The translations under genes were made by a program, and so were the position numbers. This document shows, one piece after another, positions 1-6,109 of a stretch of 6,109 nucleotides of DNA. Each line of letters starts with the position of its first letter. Position 1 is the first letter of the stretch. The DNA is from Chlorobiota bacterium (GTDB lineage Bacteria; Bacteroidota; Bacteroidia; Bacteroidales; JAADGE01): positions 1 through 6,109 of the forward strand of contig JAADEE010000271.1 in NCBI GenBank assembly GCA_013153575.1, read 5' to 3'. A model generated the notes under the pieces. It was not told the DNA's origin. It worked only from the letters and a program-made list of their open reading frames with translations, and made no database searches.

Positions 1-1655
1 ACAAATGTACCTTGTGAATTTTCAAATTTCAAAAAGTATATTCCTGAATTGTTTAAATTAACATTTTCATTTTTAAGAAGATATTTTTGTTCAATTTTTT
101 TACCTTGTGAATTATATATTTTAAGATTAACAGGCTCTTCTATTGCAATATTAATTAATCCGTTTGTAGGATTTGGATAAACATTAATATCTATTTTTTC
201 AGAATTTTGAACACTTGCAGTTTCACCTGTTATAGAGAAATCGTCAATTGCTATATCATCTAAATCTTTAACAGAATTAGCGTACCAGCCAAATACATAA
301 TTTCCATCAGAAGGAGGTGTATAATTTGTTGAAATTTCTATCCAATTATCATCATCACTTTCTGTAATAAGAGCATCGTCAGCCCAAAGCATATCTGTCA
401 TATTTACAGAATTTTGTTCTGTCCCTGCATAAAATTCTAAACTTTCACCAACATCATCCCAACCTAATGCATGTACCCAAAATTTTATAGAATAGTTGCT
501 TCCACCAACAAGTTTAATATAAGGTGAAAAAGCCCAATCATTTTTAGGTTCATCTGCATCATAAAAAGTTCTTAAACAATTTGTTCCTGTCTTTGCAATT
601 CTATCATCAACAATCCAAGCCACAACATTTGTTTCAACTTGCCAATAGTCAGGAGTATTTGGATATGAATAATCTTCAAAGCTATCTGTTAAATCTGTTA
701 CAAATGCTTGCATGGTTTCATATTTTGAAGATAATGTATTATTTGCATCATTACCATCATCATCAGCAACAATTTCAAAATTTATTGTATATGTTCCTTT
801 ATCGGAAAAGTCATAATTCCCAATTGTAATAATTTCTGAAGCATTTTGCTCTAAATCACCTGTCCAACTATATGAAGCTTGTTGAACATCATTAACTTTC
901 CAATTTATAGTAGCAGATGTTAAATTTGCAGTTCCTTTATTTTCAATTTTAAGTTTAATATCCTCAACTCCTGCATTCCATAACCAATTATACCCTAATG
1001 GTGAAATAAGTTCCTTAATTGAAGCATCAGTTTCAGGATAAACTCCTTTAAAAAGTTTTATATTTGGAATTACTGCATCAACAATAGCATTTTCAGGTGG
1101 AGAATTTGGATCTATATTTTCAGAATCTGAGTAATCCATAATTCCTCTATCATTAGTTACATTTGTTGTATAAAAATTATTATCAGCAAAAGGATCATTA
1201 TCAACAGAATTTTCATCAACAGCAATTACTAGATTATCTATTCCATTATAGTTAAAATCTTCAATATCAAATTCTATCCAACCCGTTTCTGACGGAGGTG
1301 TAAAAGTTCCTGAATATACTAAAGTTAACTCATTAACATTAATCCAATCATTTACACTATCAAACTGATTTTTAGAAGTATGTCCCATGTAAATTGTCCA
1401 ATTATTTGATTTTTCTAAAGAACGTCCTCCAAAGTTATACCATATTTTAGAAATTACATCAGCATCACCAACCTCAGATTGTAAATAAATTGATTGTGAA
1501 TATGAATATTCAAATGCAGGATATATAGGGTAATTATTGTTTATGTTTGTTTCTGTTCCTATAATTAATTCATTTTTAATATTAGTCTTATCTTTTTGTG
1601 CTAAAGTAATTTGAAATGATACAAAAAATGTAAATATTAGTATTAAGTTTTTCAT
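1..1655 (-). CDS. T9SS-exported modular surface/secreted protein (3' end cut by window edge)
   Basis: Open frame from ATG 1655-1653 to the left edge, giving 551 visible residues without a stop. Residues 1-20 are a typical signal peptide (Lys at position 3, hydrophobic core, ending ITLAQ), so export by Sec is expected. Residues about 38-155 resemble a module common in Bacteroidota secreted proteins (SQSIYL, NWTIYMGHTSK, GWIEFDI, NYNGIDNLVIAVDEN). Residues about 210-312 look like a CARDB-type Ig-like adhesion domain (IKLKIENKGTANLTSATINW, then DDGNDANNTLSS). Residues about 325-477 resemble the cleaved-adhesin/choice-of-anchor J family, opening with SFEDY and ending LDDIAIDDFSI. Residues about 486-551 are a type A T9SS sorting domain with INVYPNPTNGLINI, NLKIYNSQGKKI and GIYFLKFENSQG. 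By family comparison only about 5-10 residues are missing. No catalytic domain is visible, so a binding or surface role is inferred; the ligand is unknown. Domain names are from memory of family patterns. The export route is much surer than the function. Confidence 0.9.
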   Translation of the reverse strand, partial: MKNLILIFTFFVSFQITLAQKDKTNIKNELIIGTETNINNNYPIYPAFEYSYSQSIYLQSEVGDADVISKIWYNFGGRSLEKSNNWTIYMGHTSKNQFDSVNDWINVNELTLVYSGTFTPPSETGWIEFDIEDFNYNGIDNLVIAVDENSVDNDPFADNNFYTTNVTNDRGIMDYSDSENIDPNSPPENAIVDAVIPNIKLFKGVYPETDASIKELISPLGYNWLWNAGVEDIKLKIENKGTANLTSATINWKVNDVQQASYSWTGDLEQNASEIITIGNYDFSDKGTYTINFEIVADDDGNDANNTLSSKYETMQAFVTDLTDSFEDYSYPNTPDYWQVETNVVAWIVDDRIAKTGTNCLRTFYDADEPKNDWAFSPYIKLVGGSNYSIKFWVHALGWDDVGESLEFYAGTEQNSVNMTDMLWADDALITESDDDNWIEISTNYTPPSDGNYVFGWYANSVKDLDDIAIDDFSITGETASVQNSEKIDINVYPNPTNGLINIAIEEPVNLKIYNSQGKKIEQKYLLKNENVNLNNSGIYFLKFENSQGTF

Positions 1656-1693
1656 AAATTTAATTAAAGTTAAATATTTGTAAATAATGAGCA

Positions 1694-1701
1694 CAAAAAT
1701 A
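1694..1701 (-). promoter_or_regulatory. Possible Bacteroidota-type -7 promoter box for the T9SS protein gene
   Basis: The minus strand reads TATTTTTG, a full match to the Bacteroidota -7 consensus TAnnTTTG. It lies about 38 bases before the ATG at 1655, which would leave a leader of about 30 bases. No TTG-type -33 element is visible at the expected distance upstream, and in such AT-rich DNA the match could be chance. The box overlaps the 3' side of the hairpin at 1697-1730. Confidence 0.3.
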
Positions 1702-1730
1702 GCGTAAAGATTAATACCTATACGCTATTT
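1697..1730 (-). terminator. Hairpin terminator after the MscS-type channel gene
   Basis: A perfect 10-base inverted repeat (AAATAGCGTA at 1697-1706, TACGCTATTT at 1721-1730) encloses a 14-base loop. It starts 23 bases beyond the channel gene stop at 1753. Read on the minus strand, the stem runs out into a short U tract (five U, three of them in the stem), then GUGC. The strand preference follows from the U tract: on the plus strand the hairpin is followed by ACGAAA. The U run is short, so termination may be incomplete. The loop is also large for a strong intrinsic terminator. Confidence 0.6.
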
Positions 1731-1752
1731 ACGAAATTATTTATAAAAAGTT

Positions 1753-2580
1753 TTATTTATCCATATGAACAACCACTTGAGGAAATGGTATTTCTACATT
1801 TACTTTATCTAACGCTTCTTTACCTTTTTCATAAACATAAAAATAAACATCCCAATAGTCTTCAGGTTTAGTATATGGTCTTACAGCTAAATTTACGGAG
1901 CTGTCTCCTAAAGACTCAACTCCCACAAAAGGTGCAGGATTTTTAAGAACTTTATCATGAGAAGTCATAACATCAAGCAAAGTTTCTTTTGCAGCCTTAA
2001 TATCTGCATTGTATGAAATTCCAAAATTTAAATCAACTCTAATTTTACCTTCAACAGTGTAGTTTGTAATATTTCCATTTGAAATTGCTCCGTTTGGAAT
2101 TATAACAGTTTTATTTTCAGGAGTTAATAATGTAGTTACAAAAATCTGAATTTCTTTAACTGAACCAATATGTCCTTGAGCTTCAATTAAATCTCCTACT
2201 TTAAAAGGTTTAAAAATCATAATTAAAGCACCTCCTGCAAAGTTCTGTAAAGTTCCTTGCAAAGCTAAACCTACAGCCAAACCTGCAGCTCCTATAACAG
2301 CAACAAATGATGTAGTTTCTACACCAACCATATCAGCAACACTTATAACAACCATTGCTTTTAAAAGTACACTTACTAAACTTCCAACAAAAGATTGCAA
2401 TGAAACTTCAACCCCTCGTTTATCCATTAACCGTTTTATTAGTTTGGTAAGTTTATTTGCAATAAAAAATCCAAGTATTAAAACTACTATTGCTAAAACT
2501 ACTTTTGGTCCGTATTCCATTATCATTTCTATAGCTTTATCAGACCATTTTTCCATTCCTTGTAATGTTTCTTCTTTCAT
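1753..2580 (-). CDS. mscS: Small-conductance mechanosensitive channel, MscS family
   Basis: Encodes 275 residues from ATG 2580-2578, close to the 286 of E. coli MscS, so this is the short three-helix form. MscS channels are inner-membrane heptamers that open under membrane tension and release solutes on hypo-osmotic shock. Predicted helices are at about 24-43, 62-83 and 88-121. The pore helix carries AVIGAAGLAVGLALQG (94-109), almost identical to E. coli. L101 and L105 correspond to the pore-closing L105 and L109, and G109 to the hinge G113. It is followed by the family signature NFAGGALIMIFKPFKVGD and the beta-domain motif VIIPNGAISNGNITNY (159-174), then the cytoplasmic alpha/beta domain ending in IPFPQVVVHMD. 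The frame stays open upstream to a TTG at 2616 (12 more residues), but the ATG fits the family better and has an A-rich leader typical of Bacteroidota. It lies 161 bases downstream of recG. Confidence 0.96.
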   Translation of the reverse strand: MKEETLQGMEKWSDKAIEMIMEYGPKVVLAIVVLILGFFIANKLTKLIKRLMDKRGVEVSLQSFVGSLVSVLLKAMVVISVADMVGVETTSFVAVIGAAGLAVGLALQGTLQNFAGGALIMIFKPFKVGDLIEAQGHIGSVKEIQIFVTTLLTPENKTVIIPNGAISNGNITNYTVEGKIRVDLNFGISYNADIKAAKETLLDVMTSHDKVLKNPAPFVGVESLGDSSVNLAVRPYTKPEDYWDVYFYVYEKGKEALDKVNVEIPFPQVVVHMDK

Positions 2581-2741
2581 TTTATTTTTATTATTGATTT
2601 CATAACAAAGAAACAATTTTTTATTATAAAATCATAGTATATTAAATGCTTATTTCCATAAAGCAAATACGTTTTTTATTTAAAATGTAAACTTTCAACA
2701 TTTTAATAAAATAAAAATAAACCTTTAAATAACTTGCTTTA
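2581..2741. other. AT-rich intergenic region between recG and the channel gene
   Basis: These 161 bases contain no gene I can support. A promoter for the channel gene is expected here, but none is convincing. The minus strand has TTTCTTTG at 2613-2606, a seven-of-eight match to TAnnTTTG without a clear -33 partner. It also has a sigma70-like TATACT further upstream, which is not the usual Bacteroidota form. A T-rich stretch about 20-40 bases past the recG stop could help end the recG transcript, but I found no strong stem before it. Confidence 0.5.
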
Positions 2742-4844
2742 CTAACTAACAACTCCCCAATTAAGGTTAGAGGTTTTCATTTTTTTAATTTGCCTAACAA
2801 GTATTTGATTTTCATCTTTGGTTAATTCGGCATCTGCTTCTAAAACATCTGTGGCAATATGGCGGGCAAGCTCTAAAAGTTTATAGTCATCACGCAAATT
2901 TGCAAGTTTAAGTTCAAATGGCATTCCGCTTTGGCGTGTTCCTTCAGTTTCACCGGGTCCTCGAAGTTTCATATCTACTTCTGCAATTTTAAATCCATCG
3001 TTAGTTTCAACCATTGTTTCAATTCGTTTTTTTGCATCTTTCGACAATTTGTATGATGTCATTAAAATACAATAGGATTGCTCACCACCACGTCCTACCC
3101 TTCCTCGTAATTGATGAAGTTGTGAAAGCCCAAATCTTTCGGCACTTTCAATAACCATAACAGTAGCATTAGGAACATCAACCCCTACTTCAATTACTGT
3201 TGTTGCAATCATTATGTTTGTTATGCCTTTTGCAAACATATTCATTGATTTTTCTTTTTCTTCGGGTTTCATTTGCCCATGAACTACGCTTATTGCAAAT
3301 TCAGGTGGTGGAAATGCACGACTTATGCTTTCTAATCCATCTTCTAAATCTTTATATTCAAAATTTTCAGATTCGTAAATTAATGGATAAACAAAATAAA
3401 CTTGTCTGCCTGCTTTTATTTGCTCTCTTACAAATTTAAAAACAGGAAGCCGTTTTGCATCATAAGAATGAATTGTTTTTATAGGTTTTCTGCCTTTAGG
3501 AAGTTCATCAATTATTGAAATATCTAAATCTCCGTAAATTGTCATTGATAAAGTTCGTGGAATAGGCGTTGCCGTCATAACAATTACATGTGGCGGACGC
3601 TTGTTTTTTTTCCACATTTTTGCTCTTTGTGCTACACCAAATCTATGTTGCTCATCAATTATAACAAGTCCTAAATTATGAAACTGAACAACATCTTCAA
3701 TTAAAGCATGTGTACCTATTAATATGTGTATGTTGCCATTTTTAAGATTTTCATGAAGTATTCTTCTTTCTTTTGTTTTTGTTGAACCTGTTAATAATGA
3801 AACATTTATACCAAGTCCTTCAACAAATTTAGAAATAGTTGCAAAATGTTGCTGTGCAAGAATTTCAGTTGGTGCCATTATGCTTGCCTGAAATCCATTA
3901 TCCAAAGCAATTAGCATAAGCATTAATCCAACAAGTGTTTTTCCGCTACCTACATCACCTTGTAAAAGTCTGTTGCTTTGCTTACCGGAAGCAAAATCTT
4001 TACGAATTTCTTTTATTACTCTTTTTTGTGCTCCTGTTAGCTCAAATGGTAATTTTTCATTATAAAATCGGTTAAAAAAATCTCCAACTTTTTCAAACTT
4101 ATAACCTTTAAACTTTAATTTTCGGTTATATTTTACTTGAAGTACATTTAATTGAATGTAAAATAATTCTTCAAATTTTAATCTAAAAATTGCTTTTTGA
4201 AGTGTGTTGTTATCTTTTGGAAAATGAATATTTTTTATTGCTTCGTGCCTTGTTATAAGTTTTAATTTTTGAATGATATATGCCGGTAATGTTTCCGGTA
4301 ATTTTGCAGGAAGTTTTGTAAAAACATCAGCAAGAGCTTTATTTATTGCTTTTGAATTTAATCCTTTTTTTGAAAGTTTTTCTGTTAACGGATAAACAGC
4401 TTGTAAAGAAGATGACATTTTTTTTTGTGCATCTTCGGGTTTATCAATTTCGGGATGTGCAATATTTATTTTCCTGCCGTATCTTGCAGGTTTTCCAAAA
4501 ATTATGTATTCTTTTCCTGAAATTAGGTTTTGTGAAATCCATTTTATGCCCTTGAACCAAATAAGCTCAATTGTTCCTGTATCATCTGAAAATTCAGCAG
4601 TAAGATATGTTTTATATTTGCTTCCTTTTGTTTGAAAATTACGTATAATTCCTTTTAACTGAACATTTTGCAAACCTTCATTAAGTTCTTTTACTTTGTA
4701 AAACTTCGACCTGTCAATGTATCTGAAAGGAAAATGATTTAGCAAATCATTAAAAGTAAAAATATTTAGTTCTTTGTTTAAAAGTTCAGCTCGTTTTGGT
4801 CCTAAACCTTTAAGAAATTGTATGTCATTTTGAAGTTCTTGCAT
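2742..4844 (-). CDS. recG: ATP-dependent DNA helicase RecG
   Basis: Encodes 700 residues from ATG 4844-4842 (E. coli RecG has 693). RecG is a superfamily 2 double-stranded DNA translocase that regresses stalled replication forks and branch-migrates recombination intermediates in the cytoplasm. Residue numbers here are for the ATG form. The N-terminus has the helix-hairpin-like FLKGLGPKRAELL (11-23), followed by the OB-fold wedge domain (about 50-150). Helicase motifs follow in order: Q-like FELTGAQKRV (267-276), Walker A GDVGSGKT (296-303), Ia PTEILAQQH, motif II DEQH (397-400), motif III TATPIPRT (424-431), motif V TTVIEVGVDVPNA (548-560), motif VI QLHQLRGRVGRG (575-586), and the RecG-specific C-terminal LRGPGETEGTRQSG (627-640). 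No key residue is missing. The frame extends upstream to a TTG at 4865-4863 (7 more residues, MENLRLK), but that start lies inside a perfect palindrome, so I prefer the ATG. It follows the 311-residue membrane protein gene by 54 bases, so joint transcription is likely. Confidence 0.98.
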   Translation of the reverse strand: MQELQNDIQFLKGLGPKRAELLNKELNIFTFNDLLNHFPFRYIDRSKFYKVKELNEGLQNVQLKGIIRNFQTKGSKYKTYLTAEFSDDTGTIELIWFKGIKWISQNLISGKEYIIFGKPARYGRKINIAHPEIDKPEDAQKKMSSSLQAVYPLTEKLSKKGLNSKAINKALADVFTKLPAKLPETLPAYIIQKLKLITRHEAIKNIHFPKDNNTLQKAIFRLKFEELFYIQLNVLQVKYNRKLKFKGYKFEKVGDFFNRFYNEKLPFELTGAQKRVIKEIRKDFASGKQSNRLLQGDVGSGKTLVGLMLMLIALDNGFQASIMAPTEILAQQHFATISKFVEGLGINVSLLTGSTKTKERRILHENLKNGNIHILIGTHALIEDVVQFHNLGLVIIDEQHRFGVAQRAKMWKKNKRPPHVIVMTATPIPRTLSMTIYGDLDISIIDELPKGRKPIKTIHSYDAKRLPVFKFVREQIKAGRQVYFVYPLIYESENFEYKDLEDGLESISRAFPPPEFAISVVHGQMKPEEKEKSMNMFAKGITNIMIATTVIEVGVDVPNATVMVIESAERFGLSQLHQLRGRVGRGGEQSYCILMTSYKLSKDAKKRIETMVETNDGFKIAEVDMKLRGPGETEGTRQSGMPFELKLANLRDDYKLLELARHIATDVLEADAELTKDENQILVRQIKKMKTSNLNWGVVS

Positions 4845-4854
4845 TTTCAATCTC

Positions 4855-4887
4855 AGATTTTCCAAATCTTAAAGATTTGGAAAATCT
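4855..4887 (-). repeat. Perfect 33-base palindrome in the recG leader
   Basis: The arm AGATTTTCCAAATCTT at 4855-4870, a single central A at 4871 and the exact reverse complement at 4872-4887 make a perfect inverted repeat. As RNA it gives a 15-bp stem with a 3-base loop. No U tract follows on the minus strand (GAGATTGAAA, then the ATG), so it is not a standard terminator. It lies between the stop of the upstream gene (4899) and the recG ATG (4844). The alternative recG TTG start (4865-4863) falls in the stem. It may be a regulatory RNA hairpin or a copy of a dispersed palindromic repeat. Confidence 0.85.
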
Positions 4888-4892
4888 CCTTT
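4885..4892 (-). promoter_or_regulatory. Shine-Dalgarno-like sequence separated from the recG start by a hairpin
   Basis: The minus strand reads AAAGGAGA at 4892-4885, the best ribosome-binding match I found upstream of any gene here. It is too far from the recG ATG (about 40 bases) or the TTG (19 bases) in linear RNA. If the adjacent palindrome folds, GG (4889-4888) comes to lie 10 unpaired bases from the ATG, a normal spacing. Bacteroidota rely little on Shine-Dalgarno pairing, so its use is uncertain. Confidence 0.4.
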
Positions 4893-4898
4893 CAATTC

Positions 4899-5834
4899 TT
4901 AAAATGTTCTTTCTCTTTTTAAAACCAAACCTCCTGTTTGCTCTGACCAAATTACAATTTTTTGTCCTTTCCTTATTCCGTTTACAAAATGAGGTGCAGC
5001 AGCATAAAAGCTTTTTATTCCTGCTTTTCTTGCTTTTTCACTGTCTTGCATATATTCTGAAAATTCTTTTAATCTTTCGTAATAATTTCCTTTATCAATG
5101 CCGTAAATCTCATCATCATCTCTGTGGAATATGTATGGAATTCCATCTTTATCAGTAGTTTGAAGCAAAATCCCATCATCTTTGGCAACTTCTTCACTAA
5201 AAATTTTATAAGGCATTACAAGATTTACTTTTTTGCCGGATGCAATTTCTGAATAATCAAAATTCATTACATAATTTAAGAAATAAATGTCGTGCCCTTT
5301 TATTTCAATATCTTGTGTTTCAGGCAAATAATCATCTAATTCATAATCGTAGAAATATACTTTTAATGAAGTTTTATTTTCAATATAATTAACATCTACA
5401 ATTTCCATTTTTGCAACAATGTAACTTTTATTTAGGTTTTTTACAACGGTTTTCATTTCACTTATTCGCTTTTGATTGTCTATGAAATCATCGACCGAAC
5501 TTAATGCACTTGATAAACCAACTATTCCAAAAAGTATTAAGAAAACACCAAGTAAAACCGGCAACTTTGAAATTATTCCTAAAAATGCTTTTACAAGTTC
5601 ACTAAAAAAGATATACAATTTCTCAAAAAAAGGCACTCTTAAATTTCTACTAACAGCTTCATGTGCAAGTTTTCTTACTCGCATTGCATTCATTATTGTA
5701 AAAAGCAGGTATAAAACTAAAAATATAAGCATTAAAACATAGCCTGTTGATGTTGTAAACAACCATAAAATAAAATTTGAAACCGGCTCGATAAACCAAT
5801 TAATTTGTTTTAATAATTCTTGTGAGTTGCCCAT
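4899..5834 (-). CDS. Unrecognised membrane protein with two predicted helices and a soluble C-terminal region
   Basis: Encodes 311 residues from ATG 5834-5832; the leader is A-rich without a Shine-Dalgarno sequence. I do not recognise the family. A hydrophobic stretch at about 31-49 (VLMLIFLVLYLLFTI), with a weaker one just before it at 20-27, is followed by a basic segment (MRVRKLAHEAVSRNLR). A second stretch lies at about 91-111 (LPVLLGVFLILFGIVGL). The basic loop between them suggests that it is cytoplasmic, which would place the remaining 200 residues outside the inner membrane, but this rests only on the positive-inside rule. The C-terminal part is rich in alternating hydrophobic strands and acidic or aromatic residues (FYDYELDDYLPE, FHRDDDEIYGIDKGNYYE), with no cysteine and no enzyme motif I can name. 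It ends in a basic tail (LKRERTF). It follows the partial gene by 49 bases and precedes recG by 54, so an operon is plausible, but no functional link to recG is evident. Confidence 0.85.
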   Translation of the reverse strand: MGNSQELLKQINWFIEPVSNFILWLFTTSTGYVLMLIFLVLYLLFTIMNAMRVRKLAHEAVSRNLRVPFFEKLYIFFSELVKAFLGIISKLPVLLGVFLILFGIVGLSSALSSVDDFIDNQKRISEMKTVVKNLNKSYIVAKMEIVDVNYIENKTSLKVYFYDYELDDYLPETQDIEIKGHDIYFLNYVMNFDYSEIASGKKVNLVMPYKIFSEEVAKDDGILLQTTDKDGIPYIFHRDDDEIYGIDKGNYYERLKEFSEYMQDSEKARKAGIKSFYAAAPHFVNGIRKGQKIVIWSEQTGGLVLKRERTF

Positions 5835-5883
5835 AATCTTTTGTTTATTATTTGATAATTATTTAATAAGATTTAATTTGCAT

Positions 5884-6109
5884 TTAATCCATATTTTCTT
5901 TAATTTTAATTCCACCTTTTGAGTGTATAATTATCTGATACACATGATTTTCCTGAAATTCATTAAGTTTTTGAATATCTTGAACCATACTTCCATAGAT
6001 ACCTTCAATTTCTTCTGTTTCTCCTTTTTTTATTTTTGAAAATAATTCTGTCATTCTGTTTAAATATGATGTATCAGCTTCGGCATTATTAAAAACTTGC
6101 GGAAAACCA
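5884..6109 (-). CDS. C-terminal part of an unrecognised protein (5' end outside window)
   Basis: A frame enters from the right edge (first full codon at 6108) and runs 74 residues to a TAA at 5886-5884. The visible part begins GFPQVFNNAEADTSYLNRM and ends GGIKIKENMD. It is mostly charged and helix-prone in the middle (ELFSKIKKGETEEIEGIYGSM), with a short strand-like VYQIIIHSKGG near the end, and has no membrane segment. An internal ATG could start a shorter protein, but the frame is open to the edge, so I read it as the tail of a longer gene. It lies 49 bases upstream of the 311-residue membrane protein gene on the same strand with no visible promoter or terminator between, so the two may share a transcript. 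Function is unknown; only the coding call has support, from frame openness and gene-like composition. Confidence 0.65.
   Translation of the reverse strand, partial: GFPQVFNNAEADTSYLNRMTELFSKIKKGETEEIEGIYGSMVQDIQKLNEFQENHVYQIIIHSKGGIKIKENMD

Noticed and set aside
581..829. Plus-strand open frame of 82 residues opposite the T9SS protein gene
   Set aside because: It lies wholly antisense to a well-supported gene and its His/Gln/Leu-rich composition is what the complementary frame of an AT-rich gene gives.
2640..2675. Sigma70-like promoter (TTGCTT, 19-base gap, TATACT on the minus strand) upstream of the channel gene
   Set aside because: The Bacteroidota primary sigma factor uses a different -33/-7 pattern, and such matches are frequent by chance in DNA this rich in A+T.
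3200..3439. Plus-strand open frame opposite recG; a similar one lies at 4346-4555
   Set aside because: Both are Leu/Phe-rich antisense shadows of conserved helicase sequence, with no leader or homology-like motif.
4877..5158. Plus-strand open frame of 93 residues starting inside the palindrome
   Set aside because: It begins at a TTG in the inverted repeat, which is why its first residues (MENL) mirror the extended recG frame. The rest is antisense to the 311-residue gene.
5476..5742. Plus-strand open frame of 88 residues
   Set aside because: Antisense to the membrane-helix region of the 311-residue gene, with no independent support.
5835..5883. Weak inverted repeat (AATCTT and AAGATT) between the partial gene and the 311-residue gene
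   Set aside because: Six AT-rich base pairs with a loop of 27 bases are not stable and are expected by chance; no U tract or promoter box accompanies them.
1..6109. CRISPR array, tRNA/rRNA genes, insertion sequence, toxin-antitoxin or anti-phage system
   Set aside because: No spaced direct repeats, cloverleaf-like segments, transposase motifs or known defence-protein motifs were seen. The three recognisable genes are housekeeping or cell-surface functions.

Overview
This AT-rich window (roughly 70% A+T by eye) carries five genes, all on the minus strand, so it is read from the right-hand end to the left. It most likely comes from a member of the Bacteroidota. The strongest evidence is the secreted protein at the left end. 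It has an N-terminal signal peptide, repeat-type adhesion modules and a C-terminal type IX secretion (Por/T9SS) sorting domain, a system essentially confined to this phylum. The A-rich, mostly Shine-Dalgarno-poor leaders fit the same assignment.

In order of transcription: (1) 6108-5884, the last 74 residues of an unrecognised protein that enters from outside the window; (2) 5834-4899, a 311-residue unrecognised protein with two predicted membrane helices and a soluble C-terminal region; (3) 4844-2742, recG, the ATP-dependent branch-migration DNA helicase, complete and with all motifs intact; (4) 2580-1753, a small MscS-type mechanosensitive channel, complete; (5) 1655 to the left edge, a 551-residue-plus T9SS-exported modular protein that lacks only its last few residues.

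Genes 1-3 are tightly spaced (gaps of 49 and 54 bases) and may be co-transcribed. A 161-base AT-rich gap separates recG from the channel gene. A hairpin terminator at 1697-1730 lies between the channel gene and the secreted-protein gene, so those two are probably separate units. The genes do not form an obvious pathway: DNA repair, osmotic protection and a surface or secreted protein are simply adjacent.

I see no CRISPR array, tRNA or rRNA gene, transposase, phage gene or recognisable new defence system. The most interesting non-coding signal is a perfect 16-base inverted repeat with a 1-base centre (4855-4887) in the recG leader. It sits exactly between a good Shine-Dalgarno-like sequence and the likely recG ATG. 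As an RNA hairpin it would bring the two to normal spacing, and it would bury an alternative TTG start in its stem.
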